Shown here one piece after another: positions 1 to 9,489 of a stretch of DNA of 64,000 nt. Made by a program: the position numbers and the translations under genes. The first letter of the stretch is position 1, and each line of letters begins with the position of its first letter. The stretch spans positions 1 to 64,000 of the forward strand of contig NC_065549.1 of the NCBI RefSeq assembly GCF_022605725.1, in the 5' to 3' direction. A model generated the notes under the pieces. That model saw only the letters and a program-made list of their open reading frames with translations, did not search any database and was not told where the DNA came from. Source of the stretch: Anthonomus grandis grandis (Eukaryota > Arthropoda > Insecta > Coleoptera > Curculionidae).

Positions 1-465
1 CAAAATTTCCCCTCTGCGGTCAGTGGATTGACCCCCCCATATTCTGTTCTTAGCGTTGAAGTCCCCGCATATCACCAGTGGTCTTTTCTTGTTGAGATGC
101 TGTTGTACGTGGATGAATAGTTCGTCTAGGGCAATTTGAAACATTTGTAGAGAGTAGCTGGGCGGGATATAGACAGAGTATAGATCTATAGAAGCCATTT
201 CAGTATAGACAAAGTTCTCGGTTTTTGCATATGAGAATGTAGGGATACTTAGTTGCGGTTTTGCATTGCATTTAATAGCACAATTTATTTCTCTTCCATC
301 GGACAGAAAGACTCTTCTATTTCCAGATTGTGCCATCTTTTTGTTTGGCTCCTGTATGCATAAGACGTCACAATCCAGTTTTTGTGCGAGGGCCTGTATC
401 AAGTTTTCGGATGCAGATCTCCTGTTTACATTTGTTTGTAAGATTTTTATGTTTTGGGAGGGCAT
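1..465 (-). CDS. ORF2 N-terminus: apurinic/apyrimidinic-type endonuclease of retrotransposon copy 1 (partial)
   Basis: Reading the minus strand from the ATG at 465-463, the frame stays open to the window edge (about 155 residues). It opens MPSQNIKILQTNVNRRSASE, has the endonuclease signature CIQEPN near residue 40 and ICGDFNAKNRIWGG near residue 135, followed by DRRGEI. These are the N, E and D/N active-site neighbourhoods of the exonuclease-endonuclease-phosphatase fold that nicks target DNA to prime reverse transcription. It starts 20 bp after the ORF1 stop (486), the same spacing style as copy 2 (16 bp). Reverse transcriptase would lie beyond base 1. No stop or frameshift is seen in the visible part. 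Confidence 0.88.
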   Translation of the reverse strand, partial: MPSQNIKILQTNVNRRSASENLIQALAQKLDCDVLCIQEPNKKMAQSGNRRVFLSDGREINCAIKCNAKPQLSIPTFSYAKTENFVYTEMASIDLYSVYIPPSYSLQMFQIALDELFIHVQQHLNKKRPLVICGDFNAKNRIWGGQSTDRRGEIL

Positions 466-485
466 TTTAATGTTCCAGTAGGGTT

Positions 486-2648
486 TTAATTAAGGAGAAA
501 CACACTGCTCCCTTTTTCCCGGTTTTGGAAGTTAGCAGCGGCTCCTTTTTTCCTTTCAAGGCTAAGAGCCTTTTTGAAACTCGTACATTTGGATGTTCCG
601 GATTTATGCCCGAAGTCGTTGCAAGAAGGGCAATACTCTTTTTCCTCGACACATTCTGCTTTTCTATGTCCTGTGGCTCCGCAGCGGAAACATCTATTCT
701 CCATATTATTTTCTCTTTCCGTGCAGCTTTTTGCTTCATGTCCATATTGCCAACATCTATAGCATTTCTCAATTGTTATTCTTTCCTGAACGCGACAGTC
801 AGTAAGCCCGATCCGGATATGTGTTTTTTGTTGAAGTACTTCGGCTTCTGGTTCTTCCACACTGAGTACGGCAGATTTCCTGCCATAAGAGTTCTCATAC
901 ATGGATATATTAATATTGTTCTGGACATCGGGTATTCCTTGTTTTTTTAAAACCTCTCTAATTTCCTCGACTGTGGAGATCATGTCCAAATCGCGGATAA
1001 AAAAGGTTTTGGTTTGCCCTTTGCCAGTAGCCCGAACCTTCACGTCTCCTAGGATTTTTGCCACTTCTTGTTTGGTTTCTTTTATCCGAACATTGTCTCT
1101 TAATTTTAAGAGCAGGTTTCCATTCGCGGTTCTCCGTACCTGCTTAATAGCACCCTCGATATTTTCGGTTGCCTTTGCTCGCAGAATCTGTAGCATATCT
1201 GCATAGGATTTTCCTTGTTTTGGCTCTATGATTAGAGCTTCCCCTTTCTGTCGTTCACCTGTTATCTTTGGTATAGAGCTCATGGTGCACAATATTCTAA
1301 TTTTTTCCACGCTGTTTCTAAGGACACATTCAGCCAGTTTTCTAAAAGTTCTTGGGTCTATTTCTGTTGGTGAAAGAATTGTGATATCTACTACTTTTAA
1401 TTCCATCGTTATTTCTCGTAGTTGCTTTAGTAATTCGAAGATTTTTTGTTCTTCCTGTTTGTTATCAGTGTAAAGTGCCGTAACTGTTTTTGTCTTATTT
1501 TTTCCGTCGCCTCCTGTTCTATATTTTACAGTTTCTTCAAGGGTAAGGTAGGCTCCTCCTTCACATTCGATTGGTTCTTCTTCCCAGAACTCCGGGAATC
1601 TGTTAGCAGCCTCAAGAATCAGTTTTTGTTTTTCTTCGGCCAGTGGGAAATCTTTACTACAAAAGAGGAAAAGGTGATCTGGTCTTCGTCCGATTGTGGA
1701 TTTTTCGGTTAGCTCCGTTGCCTGATAGATAGTTGGGGACCATTTTCGTTTAGTGATTTCCTTGCAGATTTCAAAATCGTCCAGGTTCATACCCTCTAAT
1801 GAAAGTACTTCTTCCTCTGCTTCTTTCTCCATCTCTGCATGTTTATACATTTTTAGTTCCTTTGTGAGTTTTTCGTTTTGGTTTTCAAGCCGTTCTGCTT
1901 TTTTCCTTAGTGTGTTAATTTCTGAGTCTTTTTCCTGTGTTTGATGTCTGAGTTCTTCTAGTTGTTTTGTTTGTTGTATCTCTTTTCTGCTTTCTTCTAC
2001 TTCAAGTTTTTTTACATCGATTCGCATCTTCTCTATCATATGTCTTAGGTCGGATGCGTAGTTTTTTACTGTTTTGTGTACGTTTTGATTTGATACTCCA
2101 AATTGAACTAACTCCGCCACTTTTCGGGCAATTTCGTCCACCTTTTCGCGCAGTTTACTTGTCTTACACTTAGATGCGCTGCATTCCCTCTTAGATATGC
2201 CAGTTTGTTCGCCAAATGATACATCACTGAGTTTCCTTTTCTCCTGTATCTTCTCAAAGAACTTTTCGGTTTCTCCCGTGTTTCGTCCTTCCGATAGGAC
2301 TGACGAGGCTGAGCCTCTACGTGACAGAGGTGGAGATCTCTCTATAGAGTCTCTTCTCCTAAATATCTCCTTTTCTTCGTTTGCCAGAGCTCCTGTGCGT
2401 GACTCTTGTTTTGTTCCAGTCGCAAAAATCTGCTTCGAGGCCTGGTTCCCTACCTCTGAAGCCGAACAGTCGAAGGCTGACGGTCGAGCGGGGCCTGTCC
2501 TAACACCCACGTTCTCGACCGGTACTGGGGTATCCCCCCCCTGCACCGTAAACTTATTATTTTCTCTAGAACTATCCATTTTTGTTTTTTTTTTTTTTTC
2601 CCGTCTCCCCGTTCCCCCTCTCACGTCTGCCCAGATGGGGTCCGCCAC
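486..2648 (-). CDS. ORF1 (gag-like nucleic-acid-binding protein) of retrotransposon copy 1
   Basis: An uninterrupted 720-codon frame. Residues ~170-280 are rich in K/E/L heptads and look like a coiled coil for multimerisation. A conserved central region follows, then a basic C-terminal part with three zinc knuckles: CX2CX4HX4C at about 629-642 (CYRCWQYGHEAKSC), the same at 653-666 (CFRCGATGHRKAEC) and CX2CX4HX6C at 673-688. Such ORF1 proteins bind element RNA and, in telomere-specific lineages, help direct the particle to telomeres. The first ATG (2648) gives an N-terminus encoded partly by the 15-nt A tract (lysines). The ATG at 2579, just after that tract and beginning MDSSREN, is an equally good or better start. 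It is clearly homologous to the broken ORF1 of copy 2. Confidence 0.9.
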   Translation of the reverse strand: MADPIWADVRGGTGRREKKKKTKMDSSRENNKFTVQGGDTPVPVENVGVRTGPARPSAFDCSASEVGNQASKQIFATGTKQESRTGALANEEKEIFRRRDSIERSPPLSRRGSASSVLSEGRNTGETEKFFEKIQEKRKLSDVSFGEQTGISKRECSASKCKTSKLREKVDEIARKVAELVQFGVSNQNVHKTVKNYASDLRHMIEKMRIDVKKLEVEESRKEIQQTKQLEELRHQTQEKDSEINTLRKKAERLENQNEKLTKELKMYKHAEMEKEAEEEVLSLEGMNLDDFEICKEITKRKWSPTIYQATELTEKSTIGRRPDHLFLFCSKDFPLAEEKQKLILEAANRFPEFWEEEPIECEGGAYLTLEETVKYRTGGDGKNKTKTVTALYTDNKQEEQKIFELLKQLREITMELKVVDITILSPTEIDPRTFRKLAECVLRNSVEKIRILCTMSSIPKITGERQKGEALIIEPKQGKSYADMLQILRAKATENIEGAIKQVRRTANGNLLLKLRDNVRIKETKQEVAKILGDVKVRATGKGQTKTFFIRDLDMISTVEEIREVLKKQGIPDVQNNINISMYENSYGRKSAVLSVEEPEAEVLQQKTHIRIGLTDCRVQERITIEKCYRCWQYGHEAKSCTERENNMENRCFRCGATGHRKAECVEEKEYCPSCNDFGHKSGTSKCTSFKKALSLERKKGAAANFQNREKGSSVFLLN
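2585..2599 (-). other. A tract (15 nt) in the leader just upstream of ORF1, copy 1
   Basis: Fifteen T on the plus strand, A on the element's sense strand, end 5 bp before the ATG at 2579. Copy 2 has a 48-nt A tract in the equivalent place, so the A-rich leader appears to be shared although the rest of the two leaders is not visibly similar. Confidence 0.75.
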
Positions 2649-2788
2649 CAGGGTTGGTTACGTGGTCTTGGATGATCCCATCTGGTTTCCCGGTGCTCGC
2701 CAGGCTTGGAGGTGTGAGTAGGAGTTGGATGGCAGAGGCTATGAGACTCTAAGAGCTCTGAGTTACGCATAACCATCCCATTTAAGCA

Positions 2789-3398
2789 CCAACCCAACCC
2801 AACCCAACCCAACCCAACCCAACCCAACCCAACCCAACCCAACCCAACCCAACCCAACCCAACCCAACCCAACCCAACCCAACCCAACCCAACCCAACCC
2901 AACCCAACCCAACCCAACCCAACCCAACCCAACCCAACCCAACCCAACCCAACCCAACCCAACCCAACCCAACCCAACCCAACCCAACCCAACCCAACCC
3001 AACCCAACCCAACCCAACCCAACCCAACCCAACCCAACCCAACCCAACCCAACCCAACCCAACCCAACCCAACCCAACCCAACCCAACCCAACCCAACCC
3101 AACCCAACCCAACCCAACCCAACCCAACCCAACCCAACCCAACCCAACCCAACCCAACCCAACCCAACCCAACCCAACCCAACCCAACCCAACCCAACCC
3201 AACCCAACCCAACCCAACCCAACCCAACCCAACCCAACCCAACCCAACCCAACCCAACCCAACCCAACCCAACCCAACCCAACCCAACCCAACCCAACCC
3301 AACCCAACCCAACCCAACCCAACCCAACCCAACCCAACCCAACCCAACCCAACCCAACCCAACCCAACCCAACCCAACCCAACCCAACCCCAACCCAA
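2789..3398 (-). repeat. Telomere-type (TTGGG)n array, ~121 units
   Basis: Bases 2791-3390 are 120 uninterrupted copies of AACCC/GGGTT. The only irregularities are at the very right end (one extra C at 3391, then AACCC and unique DNA). The G-rich strand is the minus strand. Long open frames of repeated GLGWV run through it but are a by-product of the pentamer. TTGGG is a telomere motif reported in some beetles; assignment as telomeric here is inferred from the motif, its perfection and the adjoining telomere-type retroelement. Confidence 0.95.
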
Positions 3399-3974
3399 AA
3401 CAACATTTTTCACGGTATTAAAACACATAAAATGGTAAATTCTGCCGATATAAAATATCGTTACAATCCACGACGGCCACGGTCTTAAACTTATGTCATC
3501 GTAACGAATAGTAATCGACAACCAAACTTAACTAAATTACCAAATACTTACAAAATATTATTTTTCAAGCCGGGAAGAAGATACTCGGAAAACCGTCTGG
3601 CTCTTTTCGCAAGAAGGAGTTTTCGTACGGTCAAAAAATGTATTTAACTTTAATATTATTTAAAGTAGCGAATTTTCTTAACAGTATAGCTAGGTATTAT
3701 TGTTATTTAAATGTTGTTTATGCCAGGGGTGTATTAAGGTAAACGGGGTTAAAATATACAATTATTTAAAAAATAATGGATTTCAAAAACGATTTCTTAT
3801 TTTAAAAAACGAAGAAAAAACACCACTGGTATTTCTTATTATTATTTTTATGTTACATACATATTACGTATACGTACCATATTTTTTATGTTGTACAGAA
3901 AGAGGAAAGGTTAAAAAAAAAGTTTTTTTTTCTTTTAATTTACGTTGTAAATACGTTATGATATTGAGAATGAA
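3399..3974. other. Non-coding stretch, nothing recognised
   Basis: AT-rich unique sequence right of the telomere-type array. No coding signal, RNA gene or repeat boundary is evident beyond short A/T runs. Confidence 0.5.
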
Positions 3975-4303
3975 TAAAAAAAAATATTTAGATATTTTTT
4001 ATCATGGCAAGGTACACATTTTATCCTGAGACCGCGTTCACGAAATAAAACGCGCCTCATGGAACGAAAGGACGCCTTTCATCTCTTTCTTCGAAGAATT
4101 TTTTGGTTTGTTTATTACAAGTCGCAGGGCCAGACTCAAAGATAGCAGGGATTGATTTGAGACAGGATTGCTTTACGCAAGGATAATTCTATATAGCCTG
4201 TTCTAGTACACGTTCACTAAAAGCCTTAATAATTCTGGTAGAAGAAGGCAAAACAAAAAATGTTGTTTACAAAGAAGTTCTTCAGTAGAACTTTTCTTTT
4301 ATT
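3975..4303 (+). repeat. Dispersed repeat, copy A
   Basis: This stretch is clearly related to 30620-30925 in the same orientation. Shared blocks include GGCAAGGTACACATTT, the run around GAATTTTTTGGTTTGTTTA, the CGCAGGGCCAGACTCA region, ATTCTGG..AGAAGGCAAAAC and the closing CTTTTCTTTTATTTTCA. Indels include an extra ~20 bp here around 4140. No coding capacity is evident, so it is likely a non-autonomous transposon or a retroelement fragment of unknown class. Confidence 0.75.
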
Positions 4304-4929
4304 TTCAAATTCCACGCCAACAACGCTGCGGGCATTCAGCTAGTATCTGATAAAATAGAAGAATATAATTATAAAAATATAAAAACTTGTTATTATTATT
4401 ATTTTTTAAGTCAGCAATTATCTCAAAGTTGATTTATCTTAAACAATATGATTTAAAAGTTCTTTAAAAACGATAGGAACATGTCACCTAAAGGTAGAAG
4501 GAGAATTCTTAGGACCAAAATATGATATTTTTAGGAACTCATATTGACTTGAAGGTGTTATGAAAAAAGTGTACTTAATTGATCACTGCTAAATAGCAAT
4601 ATGATAGAATACACTTTTAGGATCCAAGAGGGTCTTACAGGGTTTACTCAGTCCAAAGAGGGTTAATATTCAAATTCAGTTCATAAAATAAGTTATTAAT
4701 GAATTCAATATTTAATTGTTTTTTAAATAAATAATCAAGTTACATAAACATAATATACCATGAATATATGTTATATGAATATATTTTTCCCAGACATAAT
4801 TATTAACCTCTGACTATAGAAAGTATAGAAAAATCAGATTAAGGCATCACAATCTAATTTAACTCTTGATCAACATAATCTATATGCAAAATTCCTTGGA
4901 AATTTTTTACTCTAAAGAGTGAAGAGAAC
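4304..4929. other. Non-coding AT-rich stretch
   Basis: No convincing gene. On the minus strand a few residues may continue the decayed pol of the neighbouring gypsy-type relic, but too weakly to annotate. Confidence 0.4.
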
Positions 4930-6110
4930 ACATTTGAACAATAACATATCTATTTTTAAAAGTAAAAGATACAGTTTCCTAAGACATTAAATCACCACCA
5001 AGCAAACATTTTACAGGAATAGCATCAACAGGCAGGACAATAAACATTAAATGAAACTCAATATTATTAGATAAAGTAACACAAAAAGTTACTGATACCA
5101 AAATAGTAAACTTAGTATCATCTACACTTACAAAATCTTCATCAATAATTTTTTCTAAATTAAAATTAAAAGGTATGAAGAGTGGCCAAATAAAATAACT
5201 CTACTAGAATCTAAAATACCACCTAAAATCATACAATCTTTAATGACGCATGTGGGAAGATGTATCTGCTGTTCGACTAGTAATCTTCAGCAACCAAAGC
5301 TGGATTTACTTTAAATTTCTTCTTCTTCAGGCAGTCATCATATTTATGACTAGTAAAGCTATACCCATAGCAGAACCTTTGACTTTGGCAGCTTTCTTTC
5401 AATGAGAAGCATAGTGTCGAAACATGCAATTGGTGGCATTTTAAGATTCCCATCCTTCCTATTTAGCTCGGTTGATCTGCATGTAAGTAATACATGTTTT
5501 CCTACCACTAACAATTCATTCATAAGAGATCATGTCATCAACAATATGCACTCTAGATATCATAAACTTGCTCAGTTTCTTGGAATATAACCCTCTAGCT
5601 ACTCGCTTTTTAGTCTCCTCGAATGACAAACCAAAGACAAATAGTTGCCTTCGAGTGAAAATATATGATTATATTCTAGTTAGGATCCTAGGCTTTTTCC
5701 TGCATTCTCTTCCATAAGTCAATAGTATTTTTGTTAAAATAAATGTCTTTCCAAAAGGTACCTTAAATGGCTTTCTGTTTATAATTTCCTGACTCCTTCT
5801 CAAAAACCATATTTAGCAGCTCGACTAATGGTGTTACATCCAGTTTGCAAAATGAAGGCTTCCGACCAACAGTGTAAAGTTGTAGTTGACTCCAGTTGGT
5901 GCAGCCAAGATTTCGCTTCTATGTTTTGAAACAATTCAGGCATTATATTTAGTATTTCTAATATCTTTTTCTCTAGATTGAGGATTGAGATGTAGGTGGC
6001 GGTTGTTGTTGGTGCTGCTGAAGCATTTTTAACATTTTACTATTTTGCTGTAAAAACGTGTTTATCCTGGACATAAATTGGGCAGGTAATACTGCACTGG
6101 CATAATTTTC
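4930..6110 (-). pseudogene. Decayed Ty3/gypsy-type retroelement gag and protease relic
   Basis: Minus-strand translation in several frames gives recognisable pieces of one polyprotein in the right order. At about 5990-5830 there is a gag segment with AKSWLHQLESTTTLHCW. At about 5570 there is SFEETKKRVA. At about 5370-5320 there is a zinc-knuckle-like CYGYSFTSHKYDDC whose second cysteine is Tyr. At about 5165-4985 there is a retropepsin-like tail ending IPVKCLLGGDLM. Each piece is separated by stops and frameshifts, so it is long dead. No LTRs were identified. The forward-strand open frames here are shadows. Confidence 0.55.
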
Positions 6111-7131
6111 TGCAGATTGCGCTTCACAAGTATTTATTTATCTGGATGCTTTAAGCAGCCTTCTACAAAATTTTCGAATTCTGATGCGTTGAAATTAAAT
6201 TCTTCTATTAGTGAAAGATCTACAAATGTTATTCTAATCATCAGACATCTTCATTTATGTCTACAAAACTTTAAAATTAAAATATCATCAATAATTTCAT
6301 AAACAAAACATGATGACTCCTACATTATCTGTTTTACGTCATGTCATCTGTCATACACCAGACAGTTGGGCGGACATTCAAAATTTTAAAAATAACTACC
6401 TACTACATGTTAATAAAAAATTAATCTTCAAATATAAAAATTTCCAAATGTAATAAATAGATCCAATTTGTCAATATTCGTGTGACGTCACGATTTTATA
6501 TAGAAAACACACAAAGCGAAATTGACCAAATGATATATTGCTAAATTCGTAATACAAACAAACATCCTCAATAATCAGCTGTTCGATTGCAGCCAATCAA
6601 ACGGGAGGAGTATGAAACAATGCAATTTTCGAAAATTGTTCGTCAACTGCTGCTTTAAATTAAAATTAAAAAAAAATGAAAAAAGTTATGTTAATGCGGT
6701 TTTCTGTTTTATATTGACAAATAATCAAGCCCTTTAATAAATCAAATACGATATTTTTACCACTATTTGTAAGGCTATAATAAATTATCAAAATAACTTT
6801 TAATATTTAACACCTGAAACAGTGAAGTAGGCGGTGTGCGGTAACGCATAGCAACCCTTAAAACAATTGAAAAAAAACCGTTACAGATTCAGTTATTAGT
6901 GCCTCAAAATCTGATTTTGTAACACTGATTTTGTATAATATTTTTTATATTGTTATATTATTAAATATAGTTTACAATATTCGTGTGGTATTAACTACAG
7001 GAACTCTAGTGACTCTTGACGATAAAACATAAAATATTTCCGAAAAAACAAGACGAGAAGTGCGCGGAAAGCAAAATTTCCCCGTGTGTTTTTTTTGCTT
7101 AACTTTCTGGTTTTTATTCATTTGAGTGATA
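6111..7131. other. Non-coding stretch, possible gene 5' flank at its end
   Basis: AT-rich DNA without a supported gene. The last ~150 bases become less AT-rich and precede an ATG with a downstream splice donor at 7132-7155, so part may be a promoter or leader. Confidence 0.35.
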
Positions 7132-7149
7132 ATGGCGGATACGATGAAG
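7132..7149 (+). CDS. Possible first coding exon (MADTMK) with splice donor
   Basis: ATGGCGGATACGATGAAG is followed immediately by GTGAGC, a consensus-like 5' splice site, leaving the frame in phase 0. The large exon at 18081 also begins in phase 0 and lacks its own ATG, so this is a candidate start for that gene across an ~10.9 kb intron. The weakness is that the MIF4G gene on the same strand would then sit inside this intron, which is unusual. Alternatively the exon belongs to another transcript or is fortuitous. Confidence 0.3.
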
Positions 7150-7876
7150 GTGAGCCCGGTCATATTATAATGCTACTTAATTTTTATTAGTTTAATTCTA
7201 TTGGTAAAATGTGATTATGTATATAAATTACGCGTCAAAGTATCTATCTACGTAGGTACTTTTAATAAGCTATGTTGTAACGCGAATTTTTAATAAGTTA
7301 TTTTCCCTTTAAAATTCAAACAATTTTGTAGTGTCTGTTCACACCATTCCACAATACCTACCTTAAATTGCATTGCTTTAGATATTGATCACCCAAATAA
7401 AACATAGGAATTTTTTTTTTTTTAAGAACCCTGTTTATTAATGGCGCAATAACAATTTAAATTTCCCAGACTTTAAGCCACAATGTTTTCTGATTTGGCC
7501 CAATTGCTTTTAGTCATTTTCGTATTTTAATAAAAGAGCCAGGTATATTTAATATTAGCCCAGGACCAGGATTATCTATATCCTCAATAGGTAAAAAATA
7601 AATTCCTTAGACTTGGCAACACCAGTATTCATATTAATGCTTAAACGCGCTATTGAACTATAGAGGAGATATATATTTATTTTTTTTTAATCACCTATTT
7701 ATTATTTTCATAAAATATTTATTCAATATTCACATATATCTACTTTTGAAAAAAATTAGTTGATTTTCCCTATTAAGACAGTTGCTTGACTAACCACGAG
7801 ATAAAGACAGCTGTCAAACAAAAAACCGTTAAAAGTTTCAAGGCACGCCCTTCAAATAAGATTTTGAAACATATTG
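7150..7876. other. Intergenic or intronic, nothing recognised
   Basis: AT-rich, no coding signal. The final ~60 bases before the TATA-like site (7877) are moderately GC-rich, as in a promoter-proximal region. Confidence 0.35.
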
Positions 7877-7883
7877 TATAAAA
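7877..7883 (+). promoter_or_regulatory. TATA-like box upstream of the MEGEIDY exon
   Basis: TATAAAA lies 51 bp before the ATG at 7934, leaving room for a start site about 30 bp downstream and a short leader. In such AT-rich DNA the motif could be chance. Confidence 0.3.
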
Positions 7884-7933
7884 CAATACTTTCAAATTTA
7901 AAACGTTTGTTACAATTATATAAAAAATTAAAA

Positions 7934-8121
7934 ATGGAAGGTGAAATAGATTATAACTCAGATGAAGAAATTTTTCAAGATGCGGAGACCAACTTATTTA
8001 ATACCCTAATTAATAAAATTAAGGAAATAGATATTGCCGATGATGGGATTCTTCTTAACAGAAAAATAAAAAAAATTTTAGAGAGTTGGTATCAGGACTG
8101 CCAAAATGGACCTGCAGTAGA
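7934..8121 (+). CDS. Probable first coding exon of the MIF4G-domain gene
   Basis: The ATG at 7934 opens MEGEIDYNSDEEIFQDAETN, an acidic N-terminus. The exon encodes 62 codons plus two bases before a textbook donor GTAAGT at 8122. The next MIF4G exon can begin at 14360 after an AAG acceptor and supplies exactly the one base needed to complete the codon. The four exons together then total 1239 coding bases, 413 codons, with no stop. Joining across a 6.2 kb intron filled with retroelement relics is inference; the splice phases agree but no transcript proves it. On its own the exon matches no family I can name. Confidence 0.5.
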
Positions 8122-8199
8122 GTAAGTGTTGTAACAGTTCATTTGATTGTTATTCAATATGCTGTTAATATATTGTGCTGCTAATTAACACGTTAGGGG

Positions 8200-9489
8200 C
8201 CATAAGTATCTAACATGGCTTTTGGTTTGGACACAATTTTGGCTTAAATTTAAAATATTTCATACAACCCTTAAATTCTTGATTTGGCTACAGACATTCC
8301 TGATGTAATCCAATACTCTTGTCTAACACTAGCTAAGAAGAGCTGCAGACCTGCATGATGTAATAATAATAACTCATGTCCTAAAATCATTTTACTCAAA
8401 ACATACCTTTTATCTAACAATAGCAAATGTTTTGCATCAAAACTTAAAAAAGATTTCTTTAATTTTCCACCAACTCTTAACTAATCTTTGCTTGTTGTCT
8501 GTCATTAAGAAACAAACTTGCGATTCATATTCAAAATATCCAAAAAGTTTGCTTTTTTCCCAAAAAATCAAAAAATGCATTTCCTACTTTGCAATCATAA
8601 CTTTGTCTAATTTCCCAGAAATCAAAAAAATTATAATAGCATCCTAATGTTCGGTGGGCAAGCTCAAAACCTTAAAGGATCTTAAATTTTTTTCACCCTA
8701 CCAATAATATCTCTAAGGCTCTTAGCACATTCCTTAGTACAGTACAGTAGTTTATATGGTTATTTACCAATAATCTAGAGTTATCATAATCTATCACACA
8801 GTGTTTGCCAAGCTATCTTATAATTTTCCACTGATAATTCTAAACTCTATAATACATCTAGCTTCACCTGTGAGATTATCTCTTAAATGTTGATATTTAA
8901 TAATAATAGTCAACCTATTATTATTATGAACTAAAGCCTCAAAAGTATCTTTGAATTGTCACCATTTGAGGAAGTCTGAATTAAAAATAGGAATATAAAT
9001 CTCCTTTAATTTAATTTTATCAATATCTAATTTTACCTCAACACCTTGATGATTCATAAATCTATGTTGAATATCACCAACCATACCACTATTAGAATTC
9101 CTTTCACTCTCTTTTAAAATTAACTTGCCAGATGATATACCTTTCATCGACAAGGTATCCACTTTTTCTACTCTCACTATTTTCCCTAAATTCATATTCG
9201 CTGTTTAAATTAGCTAAGGTACAATTCATTTCAATATTTAATTGAACATTTTCAAAATCATGAAAAATCTGTTCAGCTTTATATAGGTTCAATACAACCT
9301 CTAAAATCTGTTTCTTTGTTAAATCATTAAGTGGTACATCTCGAACTGTATCTATAAATCTATGCACCCCTTGTTCAATAATACTTCTTTTCCTAGAAAG
9401 CTTTTCTAAATCCGAAACAAGGGCAGAAATATCAGAATTCAAGGCATTACCGGCTTTTGATTAATTTTTACCTTTTGGTGGAGTCATTT
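8200..9489 (-). pseudogene. BEL/Pao retrotransposon relic (gag with internal deletion into integrase zinc-finger region)
   Basis: Minus-strand gag begins at an ATG near 9489 (MTPPKGKN). It runs through LSRKRSIIEQGVHRFIDTV (9394-9338) and then, after a frameshift, KLKEIYIPIFNSDFLKW (9011-8961), the DUF1759-type pattern of BEL/Pao gag. It continues past a stop with DTFEALVHNN, LTGEARCII (~8870) and LSLPTEHWDAIIIFL with GKLDKVMIAKWE (~8670-8560). Further left, at about 8400-8270, pieces such as VLSKMILGHE, LASVRQEYWI and GMSVAKSRI resemble the integrase N-terminal zinc-binding region that precedes the DDE core. Protease and reverse transcriptase are absent between them, implying a large internal deletion. 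Many stops: non-functional. Confidence 0.65.

Larger units (their letters stand above)
1..2788 (-). mobile_element. TRAS/SART-like telomere-repeat-associated non-LTR retrotransposon, copy 1 (3' part beyond window)
   Basis: The minus strand carries, in order from the TTGGG array, a short leader (2788-2649), ORF1 with three CCHC knuckles (2648-486) and the beginning of ORF2 with an apurinic-type endonuclease (465-1). The 5' end sits directly on TTGGG repeats, the junction reading TTGGGTTGG then TGCTTAAATGGG. Element order and domains match the R1-clade telomere-specific families TRAS and SART known from Bombyx, which insert into telomeric repeats. The right boundary is clear; the left part is cut by the window. 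Family assignment is inferred from architecture and from similarity to copy 2 at 42-48 kb. Confidence 0.88.

Noticed and set aside
525..2721. Plus-strand frames within the copy 1 retrotransposon
   Set aside because: Shadows antisense to ORF1; no homology or codon pattern of their own.
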